DNA from: an uncultured Achromobacter sp.
GTDB taxonomy: Bacteria; Pseudomonadota; Gammaproteobacteria; Burkholderiales; Burkholderiaceae_B
Reading direction: 5' to 3'
NCBI GenBank assembly: GCA_913775005.1
Contig: CAJYKY010000086.1
Location: 1-12,065 of the forward strand
DNA length: 12,065 bases
In this document: positions 1 to 5,789 of the stretch, piece after piece
Layout of the letters: every line of letters begins with the position of its first letter
Numbering within the stretch: the stretch's first letter is position 1
Program-made: the position numbers and the translations under genes
Notes under the pieces: generated by a model
What the model saw: only the letters and a program-made list of their open reading frames with translations
What the model was told of the DNA's origin: nothing
Database searches by the model: none

Positions 1-127
1 GGGCGACAACGTGGCCATGACGGTCAAGCTGTTGGCTCCGATCGCCATGGAAGAAGGTCTGCGTTTCGCCATCCGTGAAGGCGGTCGTACCGTCGGCGCC
101 GGCGTCGTCGCCAAGATCCTGAAGTAA
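1..127 (+). CDS. tuf: Elongation factor Tu, C-terminal end (partial)
   Basis: Only the last 41 codons are in the window; the reading frame begins at base 2 and ends with TAA at 125-127. The visible peptide (GDNVAMTVKLLAPIAMEEGL, then FAIREGGRTVGAGVVAKILK) is the end of EF-Tu domain 3, the beta barrel that helps bind aminoacyl-tRNA and EF-Ts. EF-Tu is the cytoplasmic GTPase that delivers aminoacyl-tRNA to the ribosomal A site. The GTPase domain lies upstream of the window. rpsJ follows 74 nt downstream on the same strand with no strong terminator between them, so the two are probably co-transcribed as the end of a str-type operon. Betaproteobacteria often carry two nearly identical tuf copies; the one next to rpsJ is usually called tufA, but the sequence here cannot tell the copies apart. 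Confidence 0.97.
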   Translation, partial: GDNVAMTVKLLAPIAMEEGLRFAIREGGRTVGAGVVAKILK

Positions 128-201
128 TTCGGATCACTTAAGCAGCAAACAATCAGCGAGGGCGCCTCGTCGCCTTCGCCTCTCGTTCTTTAGGAAACGC
201 C

Positions 202-513
202 ATGAAAAACCAAAAGATCCGTATCCGCTTGAAAGCTTTCGATTACAAGCTGATCGATCAATCGGCCGCTGAAATCGTTGACACCGCCAAGCGTACGGGC
301 GCTGTTGTCCGTGGCCCGGTGCCGCTGCCCACGCGTATCCGCCGTTACGACGTTCTGCGTTCGCCGCACGTCAACAAGACGTCGCGTGACCAGTTCGAAA
401 TCCGTACCCATCAGCGCCTGATGGACATCGTTGATCCCACCGACAAGACCGTTGACGCTTTGATGCGTCTGGACCTGCCGGCCGGCGTCGACGTCGAAAT
501 CGCCCTGCAATAA
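202..513 (+). CDS. rpsJ: 30S ribosomal protein S10
   Basis: This 103-residue protein has the full length of bacterial S10 (103 in E. coli) and its hallmark segments: KIRIRLKAFDYKLIDQSA near the N-terminus, RGPVPLPTR around residues 38-46, and SPHVNKTSRDQFEIRTHQR around 55-73. S10 sits in the head of the 30S subunit. In other bacteria it also pairs with NusB in antitermination complexes, with NusG linking it to RNA polymerase. The ATG at 202 is preceded by AGGAAA (192-197) at suitable spacing. The gene lies 74 nt after tuf and is followed by two hairpins, the second a good terminator, so here rpsJ looks like the last gene of the tuf transcript rather than the first gene of the S10 operon. Nothing in the protein itself is unusual. 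Confidence 0.98.
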   Translation: MKNQKIRIRLKAFDYKLIDQSAAEIVDTAKRTGAVVRGPVPLPTRIRRYDVLRSPHVNKTSRDQFEIRTHQRLMDIVDPTDKTVDALMRLDLPAGVDVEIALQ

Positions 514-520
514 GGCGTAC

Positions 521-549
521 CGAGCCTGCTACCTTCGCCGGTAGGCTCG
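521..549 (+). other. Hairpin just after rpsJ
   Basis: CGAGCC (521-526) pairs with GGCTCG (544-549), and TACC (530-533) pairs with GGTA (540-543) around the loop TTCGCC. A 3-nt bulge (TGC, 527-529) separates the two helices. It begins 8 nt after the rpsJ stop codon and is not followed by a T-run, so it is not an intrinsic terminator on its own. It may protect the 3' end of the mRNA or assist the terminator immediately downstream. The role is inferred; the pairing is visible. Confidence 0.55.
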
Positions 550-553
550 CAAG

Positions 554-593
554 AAATGGCCGTATTCCTACCGGAGTGCGGCCATTTTGTTTT
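554..593 (+). terminator. Rho-independent terminator after rpsJ
   Basis: AAATGGCCG (554-562) is perfectly complementary to CGGCCATTT (579-587). The inner arms TATTCC (563-568) and GGAGTG (573-578) extend the helix with G-T wobbles to about 15 bp around the loop TACC. The T-rich tail TGTTTT (588-593) follows. It starts 41 nt after the rpsJ stop codon on the same strand. It should end the tuf-rpsJ transcript and so uncouple rpsJ from rplC. The tail is interrupted by one G, so some read-through is possible. Confidence 0.75.
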
Positions 594-731
594 GGCGCAG
601 ACAGCGCGCCAGGTCATTGTTAGCGGGCGCTTACTGTCGTACGCTGCGGCGCTTGCCGCCGACCTTCGCCCTCAGCTGCAAAAGTGTGGCGGAAATGTCC
701 CGCCTTCGCACACACAAAAGCCGCTAAGTGC
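594..731. other. Non-coding spacer with no supported gene
   Basis: This stretch between the rpsJ terminator and the rplC promoter contains no convincing gene. A 62-codon frame at 556-744 starts inside the terminator stem, has no usable ribosome-binding site and resembles nothing recognised. A short inverted repeat (GGCGG at 688-692 with CCGCC at 700-704) is too weak to interpret. The region may hold upstream regulatory sites for the promoter at 732-761, but no motif stands out. Confidence 0.5.
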
Positions 732-761
732 TTGTGTTGCCTGAAAAAATCATGCTAATAT
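732..761 (+). promoter_or_regulatory. Candidate sigma-70 promoter for rplC-rpsQ
   Basis: The -10 hexamer TAATAT lies at 756-761 and is preceded by TG plus one base (753-755), an extended -10 element. A partial -35 match, TTGTGT, lies at 732-737 with an 18-bp spacer that is A-rich in its middle. Transcription would start near 768, about 145 nt before the chosen rplC start. It is the best promoter-like site in the gap and lies between a terminator and the ribosomal genes, which supports the call. The -35 match is weak, and no experimental evidence is available here. Confidence 0.55.
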
Positions 762-767
762 GCAAAG

Positions 768-899
768 CTTGCCATTTAGTGGCAAGTCTAACTATGGGCG
801 GAGTAGCTGATTTTTTAGCTAACCCGGTCAGGTTGAACATAGTCGTAGGGCAAAGGCCGTTACCTTTTGCCTGATTAGCCCCGACCAATCGCAGTCGGG
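768..899 (+). promoter_or_regulatory. Structured 5' leader RNA of the rplC operon (candidate autoregulatory element)
   Basis: Several helices can be drawn in series. H1: CTTGCCA (768-774) with TGGCAAG (780-786), perfect, 5-nt loop. A possible three-way junction follows: outer helix ACTATG (791-796) with CATAGT (838-843), enclosing TAGCT (804-808) with AGCTA (817-821) and a small AACC/GGTT hairpin (821-834). H3: GGCAAAGG (849-856) with CCTTTTGCC (863-871), one bulged T. H4: CCCGAC (880-885) with GTCGGG (894-899), ending 3 nt before the Shine-Dalgarno. In E. coli, ribosomal protein L4 (product of rplD) represses its own operon through a structured leader upstream of rpsJ. This leader would be placed before rplC instead. 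An L4-type feedback role is inference; other r-protein ligands are possible. Confidence 0.5.
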
Positions 900-912
900 A
901 ATGGAGAATACG

Positions 913-1602
913 ATGTCGAATTCGACACCCACGCCCGCCGCTCACCGGCTGGGGCTGGTGGGTCGCAAGGTCGGCATGACCCGCATTTTTACCGAGGAAG
1001 GTGAATCCATCCCGGTAACCGTGCTGGACGTGTCGAACAACCGCGTGACCCAAGTTAAGTCCCTGGAAACCGACGGCTACGCCGCGATCCAAGTGGCTTA
1101 TGGCACTCGTCGTGCCTCGCGTGTGGCTCAGCCGCAAACGGGCCACTACGCCAAAGCCGGCACTGAAGCCGGTAGCATCCTCAAAGAATTCCGCCTGGAT
1201 CCCGCTCGCGCTGCTGAATTTGCAGCCGGTGCCGTGATCGCCGTGGAATCCGTGTTCGAAGCCGGCCAACAGGTCGACGTGACGGGCACGACCATTGGTA
1301 AAGGCTTCGCCGGTACCATCAAGCGTCACCACTTCGGTTCGCAACGCGCTTCGCACGGTAACTCCCGTTCGCACCGCGTTCCCGGCTCGATTGGTCAAGC
1401 ACAAGATCCGGGCCGCATTTTCCCGGGTAAGCGCATGGCTGGTCACCTGGGTGATGTCACCCGCACCGTTCAAAACCTCGACGTCGTTCGCGTTGACGTT
1501 GAGCGCGGCCTGCTGCTGGTCAAGGGCGCTGTCCCCGGCCACGCTGGCGCCGACATCGTCGTGCGCCCGGCCATCAAGGCCCCGGCCAAGAAGGGAGCGT
1601 AA
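913..1602 (+). CDS. rplC: 50S ribosomal protein L3
   Basis: L3 is a primary 23S rRNA-binding protein whose long internal loop reaches toward the peptidyl-transferase centre. The 229-residue product carries the family segments GLVGRKVGMTRIFTEEG (residues 14-30), the loop motif ASHGNSRSHRVPGSIGQAQD (146-165) and LDVVRVDVERGLLLVKGAVPG (189-209). The Gln of QAQDPG near residue 164 aligns with E. coli Gln150, the PrmB methylation site. The ATG at 913 is chosen over an in-frame ATG at 901: GGAG (903-906) sits 6 nt before 913, whereas 901 directly abuts the leader hairpin with no spaced Shine-Dalgarno. Compared with E. coli L3 the N-terminus carries about a dozen extra residues (MSNSTPTPAAHR). First gene after the leader; rplD follows 4 nt downstream. 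Confidence 0.96.
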   Translation: MSNSTPTPAAHRLGLVGRKVGMTRIFTEEGESIPVTVLDVSNNRVTQVKSLETDGYAAIQVAYGTRRASRVAQPQTGHYAKAGTEAGSILKEFRLDPARAAEFAAGAVIAVESVFEAGQQVDVTGTTIGKGFAGTIKRHHFGSQRASHGNSRSHRVPGSIGQAQDPGRIFPGKRMAGHLGDVTRTVQNLDVVRVDVERGLLLVKGAVPGHAGADIVVRPAIKAPAKKGA

Positions 1603-1606
1603 GTAA

Positions 1607-2227
1607 ATGGATCTCAAGCTCCTGAACGACCAAGGTCAGGCCGCTGCTACGTTCAGCGCGCCCGATACGATCTTCGGCCGTGACTTCAACGAAGCGCTGA
1701 TTCATCAGATCGTGGTGGCTTTCCAAGCCAACGCCCGTTCGGGCAACCGCGCTCAAAAGGATCGCACTGAAGTTAAGCACTCGACCAAGAAGCCCTGGCG
1801 CCAGAAGGGTACCGGCCGCGCACGCGCTGGTATGACTTCGTCGCCGCTGTGGCGTGGCGGTGGTCGGATTTTCCCGAACTCGCCCGAAGAGAACTTCAGC
1901 CAGAAGGTCAACAAGAAGATGTACCGCGCTGGGATCCGTTCGATCCTGTCGCAACTGGCTCGCGAAGACCGTATCGCCGTTGTCGAATCGTTTGATCTGG
2001 AATCGCCCAAGACCAAGGCTGCCGCTGCAAAGCTGAAGAGCCTGGGCCTGGACTCCGTCCTGATCATCACCGACAGCGTTGATGAGAATGTTTACCTCGC
2101 CACCCGCAACCTGCCGCACGTTGCTGTTGTCGAGCCCCGTTATGCCGATCCGTTGTCGCTGGTCCACTACAAGAAAGTGCTGATCACCAAGCCGGCCATC
2201 GCTCAACTCGAGGAGATGCTGGGATGA
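1607..2227 (+). CDS. rplD: 50S ribosomal protein L4
   Basis: L4 binds 23S rRNA domain I and lines the nascent-peptide exit tunnel with an extended loop. The 206-residue product contains this loop with the family signature HSTKKPWRQKGTGRARAG (about residues 56-73) and LWRGGGRIFP shortly after. The C-terminal globular part includes LGLDSVLIITD. In E. coli, L4 is also the repressor of the S10 operon, acting on the leader RNA, and it contributes with L22 to macrolide sensitivity. The ATG at 1607 has GGAG about 9 nt upstream, inside the end of rplC. Its stop overlaps the rplW start by the 4 bases ATGA (2224-2227), which implies translational coupling. Its position in an operon with a structured leader makes it the obvious candidate ligand for that leader. 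Confidence 0.98.
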   Translation: MDLKLLNDQGQAAATFSAPDTIFGRDFNEALIHQIVVAFQANARSGNRAQKDRTEVKHSTKKPWRQKGTGRARAGMTSSPLWRGGGRIFPNSPEENFSQKVNKKMYRAGIRSILSQLAREDRIAVVESFDLESPKTKAAAAKLKSLGLDSVLIITDSVDENVYLATRNLPHVAVVEPRYADPLSLVHYKKVLITKPAIAQLEEMLG

Positions 2228-2520
2228 ACGCTGAACGCTTGATGCAAGTCATTCTGGCTCCGATCGTGACCGAAAAGGCCACGTTCGTCGCTGAGAAGAA
2301 TCAGCAAGTCGCTTTCCGTGTCGTGGCTGACGCTACCAAGCCGGAAATCAAGGCTGCCGTCGAACTGCTCTTCAAGGTGCAGGTCGAGTCCGTGCAGGTC
2401 CTCAACCGTAAGGGCAAAGTCAAGCGCTTTGGCCGATTCGTTGGCCGTCGCCGTAATGAGCGCAAGGCTTACGTGTCGCTCAAGGACGGCCAGGAAATCG
2501 ACTTTGCGGAGGTGAAGTAA
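2224..2520 (+). CDS. rplW: 50S ribosomal protein L23
   Basis: L23 sits at the rim of the exit tunnel and is the docking site for trigger factor and the signal recognition particle. The 98-residue product (100 in E. coli) shows the usual start MNAERLMQVILAPIVTEKAT, the segment FRVVADATKPEIKAAVELLF (about residues 31-50), and the basic loop GKVKRFGRFVGRRRNERKAY (about 63-82), which threads into rRNA. Translation is coupled to rplD through the ATGA overlap; the Shine-Dalgarno GAGG is within the end of rplD. The stop codon is directly followed by the rplB ATG with no spacer. Confidence 0.98.
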   Translation: MNAERLMQVILAPIVTEKATFVAEKNQQVAFRVVADATKPEIKAAVELLFKVQVESVQVLNRKGKVKRFGRFVGRRRNERKAYVSLKDGQEIDFAEVK

Positions 2521-3348
2521 ATGGCCCTCGTAAAAGTTAAGCCGACTTCGGCTGGCCGCCGTGGCATGGTGAAGGTTGTTAGCCCGAACCTGCACAAGGG
2601 TGAGCCCTACGCGCCGCTGCTGGAAAAGAAGACCCGTGGTTCTGGCCGTAACAACAACGGTCACATCACGATCCGCCACCGTGGCGGTGGTCACAAGCAA
2701 CACTACCGTGTTGTCGACTTCCGTCGCGACAAGGATGGTATCCCGGCAAAGGTCGAGCGTCTGGAATATGACCCCAACCGTACGGCGCACATCGCTCTGC
2801 TGTGCTACGCCGACGGCGAACGTCGTTACATCATCGCTCCCCGTGGCCTGGAAGTGGGTGCAACCCTGCTGTCCGGTACCGATGCTCCGATCCGCGCTGG
2901 TAACACGCTGCCGATCCGCAACATCCCGGTGGGTACGACGATTCACTGCGTTGAAATGCTGCCTGGCAAGGGTGCTCAGATGGTCCGTTCGGCCGGCGCT
3001 TCCGCCGTCCTGCTGGCTCGCGAAGGCATCTACGCTCAAGTGCGTCTGCGCTCGGGTGAAGTTCGCCGTGTGCACATCGAATGCCGCGCCACCATCGGTG
3101 AAGTCGGTAACGAAGAACACAGCCTGCGCCAAATCGGCAAGGCCGGTGCAATGCGTTGGCGCGGTATCCGCCCGACGGTTCGTGGCGTTGCCATGAACCC
3201 GGTGGATCACCCGCACGGTGGCGGTGAAGGCCGTACCGGTGAAGCACGCGAACCGGTCAGCCCGTGGGGTACTCCGGCGAAGGGTTTCAAGACCCGTCGC
3301 AACAAGCGGACGAACAATATGATCGTCCAACGGCGCAAGCGCAAGTAA
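2521..3348 (+). CDS. rplB: 50S ribosomal protein L2
   Basis: L2 is required for subunit association, tRNA binding and assembly of the peptidyl-transferase centre. The 275-residue product (273 in E. coli) contains the conserved N-terminal RNA-binding stretch GRNNNGHITIRHRGGGHKQH (42-61), the SH3-like core with LEVGATLLSG (110-119), and the hallmark NPVDHPHGGGEGRTG (226-240). His230 in that motif corresponds to E. coli His229, known to be important for peptidyl-transferase activity. The C-terminus is basic (KTRRNKRTNNMIVQRRKRK). The start abuts the rplW stop; GGAGGTG upstream lies inside rplW and gives a strong ribosome-binding site. Confidence 0.99.
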   Translation: MALVKVKPTSAGRRGMVKVVSPNLHKGEPYAPLLEKKTRGSGRNNNGHITIRHRGGGHKQHYRVVDFRRDKDGIPAKVERLEYDPNRTAHIALLCYADGERRYIIAPRGLEVGATLLSGTDAPIRAGNTLPIRNIPVGTTIHCVEMLPGKGAQMVRSAGASAVLLAREGIYAQVRLRSGEVRRVHIECRATIGEVGNEEHSLRQIGKAGAMRWRGIRPTVRGVAMNPVDHPHGGGEGRTGEAREPVSPWGTPAKGFKTRRNKRTNNMIVQRRKRK

Positions 3349-3360
3349 GAGGCGAACACT

Positions 3361-3636
3361 ATGTCACGTTCGATCAAGAAAGGCCCGTTTGTCGATGCTC
3401 ACCTGATCAAAAAGGTGGACACGGCCGTCGCGGGCAAAGACAAGAAGCCGATCAAGACCTGGTCGCGTCGTTCCACGATCCTGCCCGAGTTCATCGGTCT
3501 GACGATCGCTGTGCACAACGGCAAGCAGCATGTTCCCGTGTACATCAACGAGAACATGGTCGGTCACAAGCTGGGCGAGTTCGCGCTGACCCGTACGTTC
3601 AAGGGTCACGCTGCGGACAAGAAGGCGAAGAGGTAA
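3361..3636 (+). CDS. rpsS: 30S ribosomal protein S19
   Basis: S19 lies in the head of the 30S subunit next to S13 and contacts the A-site region and the B1a bridge. The 91-residue product is normal length and shows MSRSIKKGPFVDAHLIKKV at the N-terminus, WSRRSTILPEFIGLTIAVHN (about 34-53), and the signature NENMVGHKLGEFALTRTFKG (64-83), followed by a lysine-rich tail. The gene starts 12 nt after rplB, with GAGG in that gap as the ribosome-binding site. rplV follows 3 nt after its stop. Nothing is unusual. Confidence 0.99.
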   Translation: MSRSIKKGPFVDAHLIKKVDTAVAGKDKKPIKTWSRRSTILPEFIGLTIAVHNGKQHVPVYINENMVGHKLGEFALTRTFKGHAADKKAKR

Positions 3637-3639
3637 GCG

Positions 3640-3969
3640 ATGGAAACTACTGCCATTATCCGTGGGGTGCACATCTCGGCACAGAAGACCCGTCTGGTTG
3701 CGGACTTGATCCGTGGTCAGAAGGTTGGTCGTGCCCTGGAAATCCTCACCTTCTCGCCGAAGAAGGCTGCCGTCATCCTGAAGAAGGCTGTCGAGTCCGC
3801 CATCGCCAACGCCGAGCACAACGACGGCGCCGATATCGACGAACTGAAAGTCACCACGATCTTCGTGGACAAGGCTCAGTCGATGAAGCGCTTCTCCGCT
3901 CGCGCCAAGGGCCGCGGCAACCGTATCGAGAAGCAGACCTGCCACATCACGGTCAAGGTCGGAGCTTAA
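3640..3969 (+). CDS. rplV: 50S ribosomal protein L22
   Basis: L22 contacts all six 23S rRNA domains, and its beta-hairpin narrows the exit tunnel beside L4. Changes in that hairpin give macrolide resistance and affect nascent-chain arrest. The 109-residue product (110 in E. coli) has the family features ISAQKTRLVADLIRGQKVGR (about 12-31), LEILTFSPKKAAVILKKAVE and AIANAEHNDGADIDELKV, followed by the hairpin SMKRFSARAKGRGNRI and the closing strand CHITVKVGA. No deletion is apparent in the hairpin. The Shine-Dalgarno GAGG lies in the end of rpsS, so translation is probably coupled. rpsC follows 9 nt downstream. Confidence 0.98.
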   Translation: METTAIIRGVHISAQKTRLVADLIRGQKVGRALEILTFSPKKAAVILKKAVESAIANAEHNDGADIDELKVTTIFVDKAQSMKRFSARAKGRGNRIEKQTCHITVKVGA

Positions 3970-3978
3970 GGAGTCACG

Positions 3979-4773
3979 ATGGGTCAGAAAATTCACCCCA
4001 CTGGGTTCCGTCTCGCGGTCACCCGTAATTGGTCCTCGCGTTGGTTCGCCGACGACAAGGCCTTCGGCACGATGTTGGCCGAAGACATTCGCGTTCGCGA
4101 GTACCTGAAGAAGAAGCTCAAGAGCGCCTCCGTTGGTCGCGTGATCATCGAGCGTCCCGCCAAGAATGCCCGCATCACCGTCTACTCGGCTCGTCCGGGT
4201 GTGGTGATCGGCAAGCGCGGCGAAGACATCGAAAGCCTGAAGGCTGATCTGCAGCGTCTGATGGGCGTGCCTGTGCACGTCAACATCGAAGAAATCCGCA
4301 AGCCGGAAACCGATGCTCAACTGATCGCCGACTCGATCTCGCAACAGCTCGAGAAGCGCATCATGTTCCGTCGCGCAATGAAGCGCGCGATGCAAAACGC
4401 GATGCGTCTGGGTGCCCAAGGCATCAAGATCATGAGCTCGGGCCGTCTGAACGGTATCGAAATTGCTCGCACCGAGTGGTATCGCGAAGGCCGTGTGCCG
4501 CTGCACACCCTGAAGGCCAACATTGACTACGGCACCTCCGAAGCCCACACGACCTATGGCGTGATCGGCATCAAGGTCTGGGTCTACAAGGGCGACATGC
4601 TGGCTAACGGCGAATTGCCGCCGGAAACCGCTGCCCCGCGCGAAGAAGAACGTCGTCCGCGCCGCGCTCCGCGTGGTGATCGTCCGGACGGTGCTCGCAC
4701 CGGTCGTCCGGGTGGTCGTGGTCGTGGTGGTCCCCGCAAGGCGGACGCTGCTCCGGCGCCTGAAGGAGAATAA
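3979..4773 (+). CDS. rpsC: 30S ribosomal protein S3 with a long Arg/Gly-rich tail
   Basis: S3 forms part of the mRNA entry channel and helicase site of the 30S head. The 264-residue product has the N-terminal domain from MGQKIHPTGFRLAVTRNWSS, a KH type II domain with VVIGKRGEDIE (about 75-85), and the conserved C-terminal domain GRLNGIEIARTEWYREGRVP and SEAHTTYGVIGIKVWVYKG. E. coli S3 is 233 residues; the surplus is in the C-terminal tail from about residue 206. The tail is acidic first (PREEE), then alternates Arg with Gly, Pro and Asp (including GGRGRGG), and ends AAPAPEGE. It probably is disordered and may contact rRNA or mRNA near the entry site. AAGGAG (3968-3973) precedes the ATG by 5 nt; rplP starts 2 nt after the stop. 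Confidence 0.98.
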   Translation: MGQKIHPTGFRLAVTRNWSSRWFADDKAFGTMLAEDIRVREYLKKKLKSASVGRVIIERPAKNARITVYSARPGVVIGKRGEDIESLKADLQRLMGVPVHVNIEEIRKPETDAQLIADSISQQLEKRIMFRRAMKRAMQNAMRLGAQGIKIMSSGRLNGIEIARTEWYREGRVPLHTLKANIDYGTSEAHTTYGVIGIKVWVYKGDMLANGELPPETAAPREEERRPRRAPRGDRPDGARTGRPGGRGRGGPRKADAAPAPEGE

Positions 4774-4775
4774 CC

Positions 4776-5192
4776 ATGCTGCAACCCTCTCGCAGAAAGT
4801 ATCGCAAAGAGCAGAAGGGCCGCAACACCGGTCTGGCGACCCGTGGTACCCACGTGTCGTTCGGCGAATTCGGTCTGAAGGCCACCGGCCGTGGCCGTCT
4901 GACCGCCCGTCAGATCGAAGCCGCTCGTCGTGCTATCAATCGTCACATCAAGCGTGGCGGCCGTATCTGGATCCGCATTTTCCCGGATAAGCCCATCTCG
5001 CAAAAGCCCGCCGAAGTCCGTATGGGTAACGGTAAGGGTAATCCGGAGTACTGGGTCGCTGAAATTCAGCCCGGCAAAGTGCTCTACGAAATGGAAGGTG
5101 TGAGCGAAGAAATCGCACGTGAAGCTTTCCGCCTGGCCGCTGCCAAGCTGCCGATCTCGACGACGTTCGTCGCGCGTCACATCGGTGCTTAA
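4776..5192 (+). CDS. rplP: 50S ribosomal protein L16
   Basis: L16 organises the A-site tRNA-binding region at the base of the central protuberance. The 138-residue product (136 in E. coli) starts [20 protein letters not shown] and contains [20 protein letters not shown] (33-52), [20 protein letters not shown] (63-82) and [20 protein letters not shown] (81-100). Arg82 in VRMGNGKGN corresponds to E. coli Arg81, the site of beta-hydroxylation by the YcfD/RoxA oxygenase; whether it is modified here is unknown. AAGGAG at the end of rpsC serves as ribosome-binding site, and rpmC follows 11 nt after the stop. Confidence 0.99.
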
Positions 5193-5203
5193 GGAGACCT
5201 AAC

Positions 5204-5395
5204 ATGAAAGCTAGCGAACTCCGTTCGAAAGACGCCGCCGAGCTCGGCAAAGAGCTCGAAAGCCTGCTGAAGGCACAATTCGGTCTGCGTATGCAGAAGG
5301 CCACGCAGCAACTGGCCAACACCAGCCAGCTGCGCAATGTACGTCGCGACATCGCTCGCGTTCGTACCTTGCTGACCGAGAAGGCAGGGAAATAA
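5204..5395 (+). CDS. rpmC: 50S ribosomal protein L29
   Basis: L29 is a small two-helix protein beside L23 at the tunnel exit. The 63-residue product has the family length and the antiparallel helical hairpin pattern: [20 protein letters not shown], then [20 protein letters not shown], then [20 protein letters not shown]. The Phe/Arg-rich turn [12 protein letters not shown] is the family signature. AAGGAG lies 8 nt before the ATG. The stop is followed 2 nt later by rpsQ, so the two are probably translationally coupled. Confidence 0.98.
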
Positions 5396-5397
5396 AC

Positions 5398-5679
5398 ATG
5401 AGCGAAACTCAAAACACCCAAGTGGCCAAGCGCCAGCGTACGCTGGTTGGCAAGGTCGTCAGCAACAAGATGGACAAGACTGTCGTTGTGCTCGTCGAGC
5501 GCCGCGTCAAGCACCCCATCTTCGGCAAGATCATCATGCGTTCCGCGAAGTACAAGGCGCACGATGAATCGAACCAATACAACGAAGGCGATACGGTTGA
5601 AATCGCTGAAGGCCGTCCCATCTCGCGCTCGAAGTCGTGGCGTGTGGTGCGCCTGGTTGAAGCCGCACGTATCATCTAA
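5398..5679 (+). CDS. rpsQ: 30S ribosomal protein S17
   Basis: S17 is an OB-fold primary 16S rRNA-binding protein of the 30S body. The 93-residue product (84 in E. coli) has QRTLVGKVVSNKMDKTVVVL (about 13-32), HPIFGKIIMRSAKYKAHDE and a C-terminal EIAEGRPISRSKSWRVVRLV that matches the family. The N-terminal MSETQNTQVAKR extension is longer than in E. coli; the in-frame ATG at 5398 is the only start that gives a full first strand and it sits 2 nt after rpmC with AGGGA upstream. This is the last gene of the block: a strong terminator follows, and rplN (L14) is not next. Confidence 0.98.
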   Translation: MSETQNTQVAKRQRTLVGKVVSNKMDKTVVVLVERRVKHPIFGKIIMRSAKYKAHDESNQYNEGDTVEIAEGRPISRSKSWRVVRLVEAARII

Positions 5680-5719
5680 GTCAAGCAGGGTATCGGAGCG
5701 GCTCGCCGTTCCGGTGTTC

Positions 5720-5728
5720 TGATATAAA
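5720..5728 (+). promoter_or_regulatory. Candidate extended -10 promoter overlapping the rpsQ terminator
   Basis: TGATATAAA (5720-5728) contains TG, one base, then TATAAA, a 5-of-6 match to TATAAT, in the extended -10 arrangement. No clear -35 hexamer lies 16-18 nt upstream, which extended -10 promoters can tolerate. Initiation would fall near 5735, inside the left arm of the terminator stem (5726-5738). Such a transcript would lack most of that arm and escape termination. It is the only obvious promoter for the gene at 5790. Prediction only. Confidence 0.4.
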
Positions 5729-5761
5729 ACGGCAAGGGATCAAACCCTTGCCGTTTTTTTT
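5726..5761 (+). terminator. Rho-independent terminator of the rplC-rpsQ operon
   Basis: The left arm at 5726-5738 (AAAACGGCAAGGG) pairs perfectly with 5745-5757 (CCCTTGCCGTTTT) around the 6-nt loop ATCAAA. A run of eight T (5754-5761) closes it. This is a textbook intrinsic terminator, 46 nt after the rpsQ stop. The A-rich foot of the left arm gives some symmetry, but no gene on the minus strand ends here. Confidence 0.93.
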
Positions 5762-5789
5762 CGTCAATCGGATCTGGAATGCAAGAATC

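Noticed and set aside
158..177. Hairpin between tuf and rpsJ (GAGGGCG with CGCCTTC)
   Set aside because: It is a 7-bp stem with a wobble pair and no T-run of note; too weak to call a terminator or attenuator.
712..737. Inverted repeat (ACACAAAAG and CTTGTGT) overlapping the putative -35
   Set aside because: It needs a 2-nt bulge and has a 10-nt spacer; it could be an operator, but chance is as likely.
556..744. Plus-strand frame of 62 codons after rpsJ
   Set aside because: It starts inside the terminator stem, has no Shine-Dalgarno and no resemblance to a known protein.
901..912. Upstream in-frame ATG for rplC
   Set aside because: It abuts the leader hairpin with no spaced Shine-Dalgarno, while the ATG at 913 has GGAG 6 nt upstream.
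724..1617. Minus-strand frame of 297 codons across the rplC leader and rplC
   Set aside because: Antisense to L3, no family resemblance, and it would run through the promoter and leader structures.
2203..4548. Two long minus-strand frames (375 and 394 codons) opposite rplW-rplB and rpsS-rpsC
   Set aside because: They lie exactly antisense to highly conserved ribosomal genes, have no recognisable motif, and arise from codon bias.
5748..5789. TTG start for the exported-protein gene
   Set aside because: It lies in the right arm of the terminator and would place hydrophobic and charged residues before the signal peptide.
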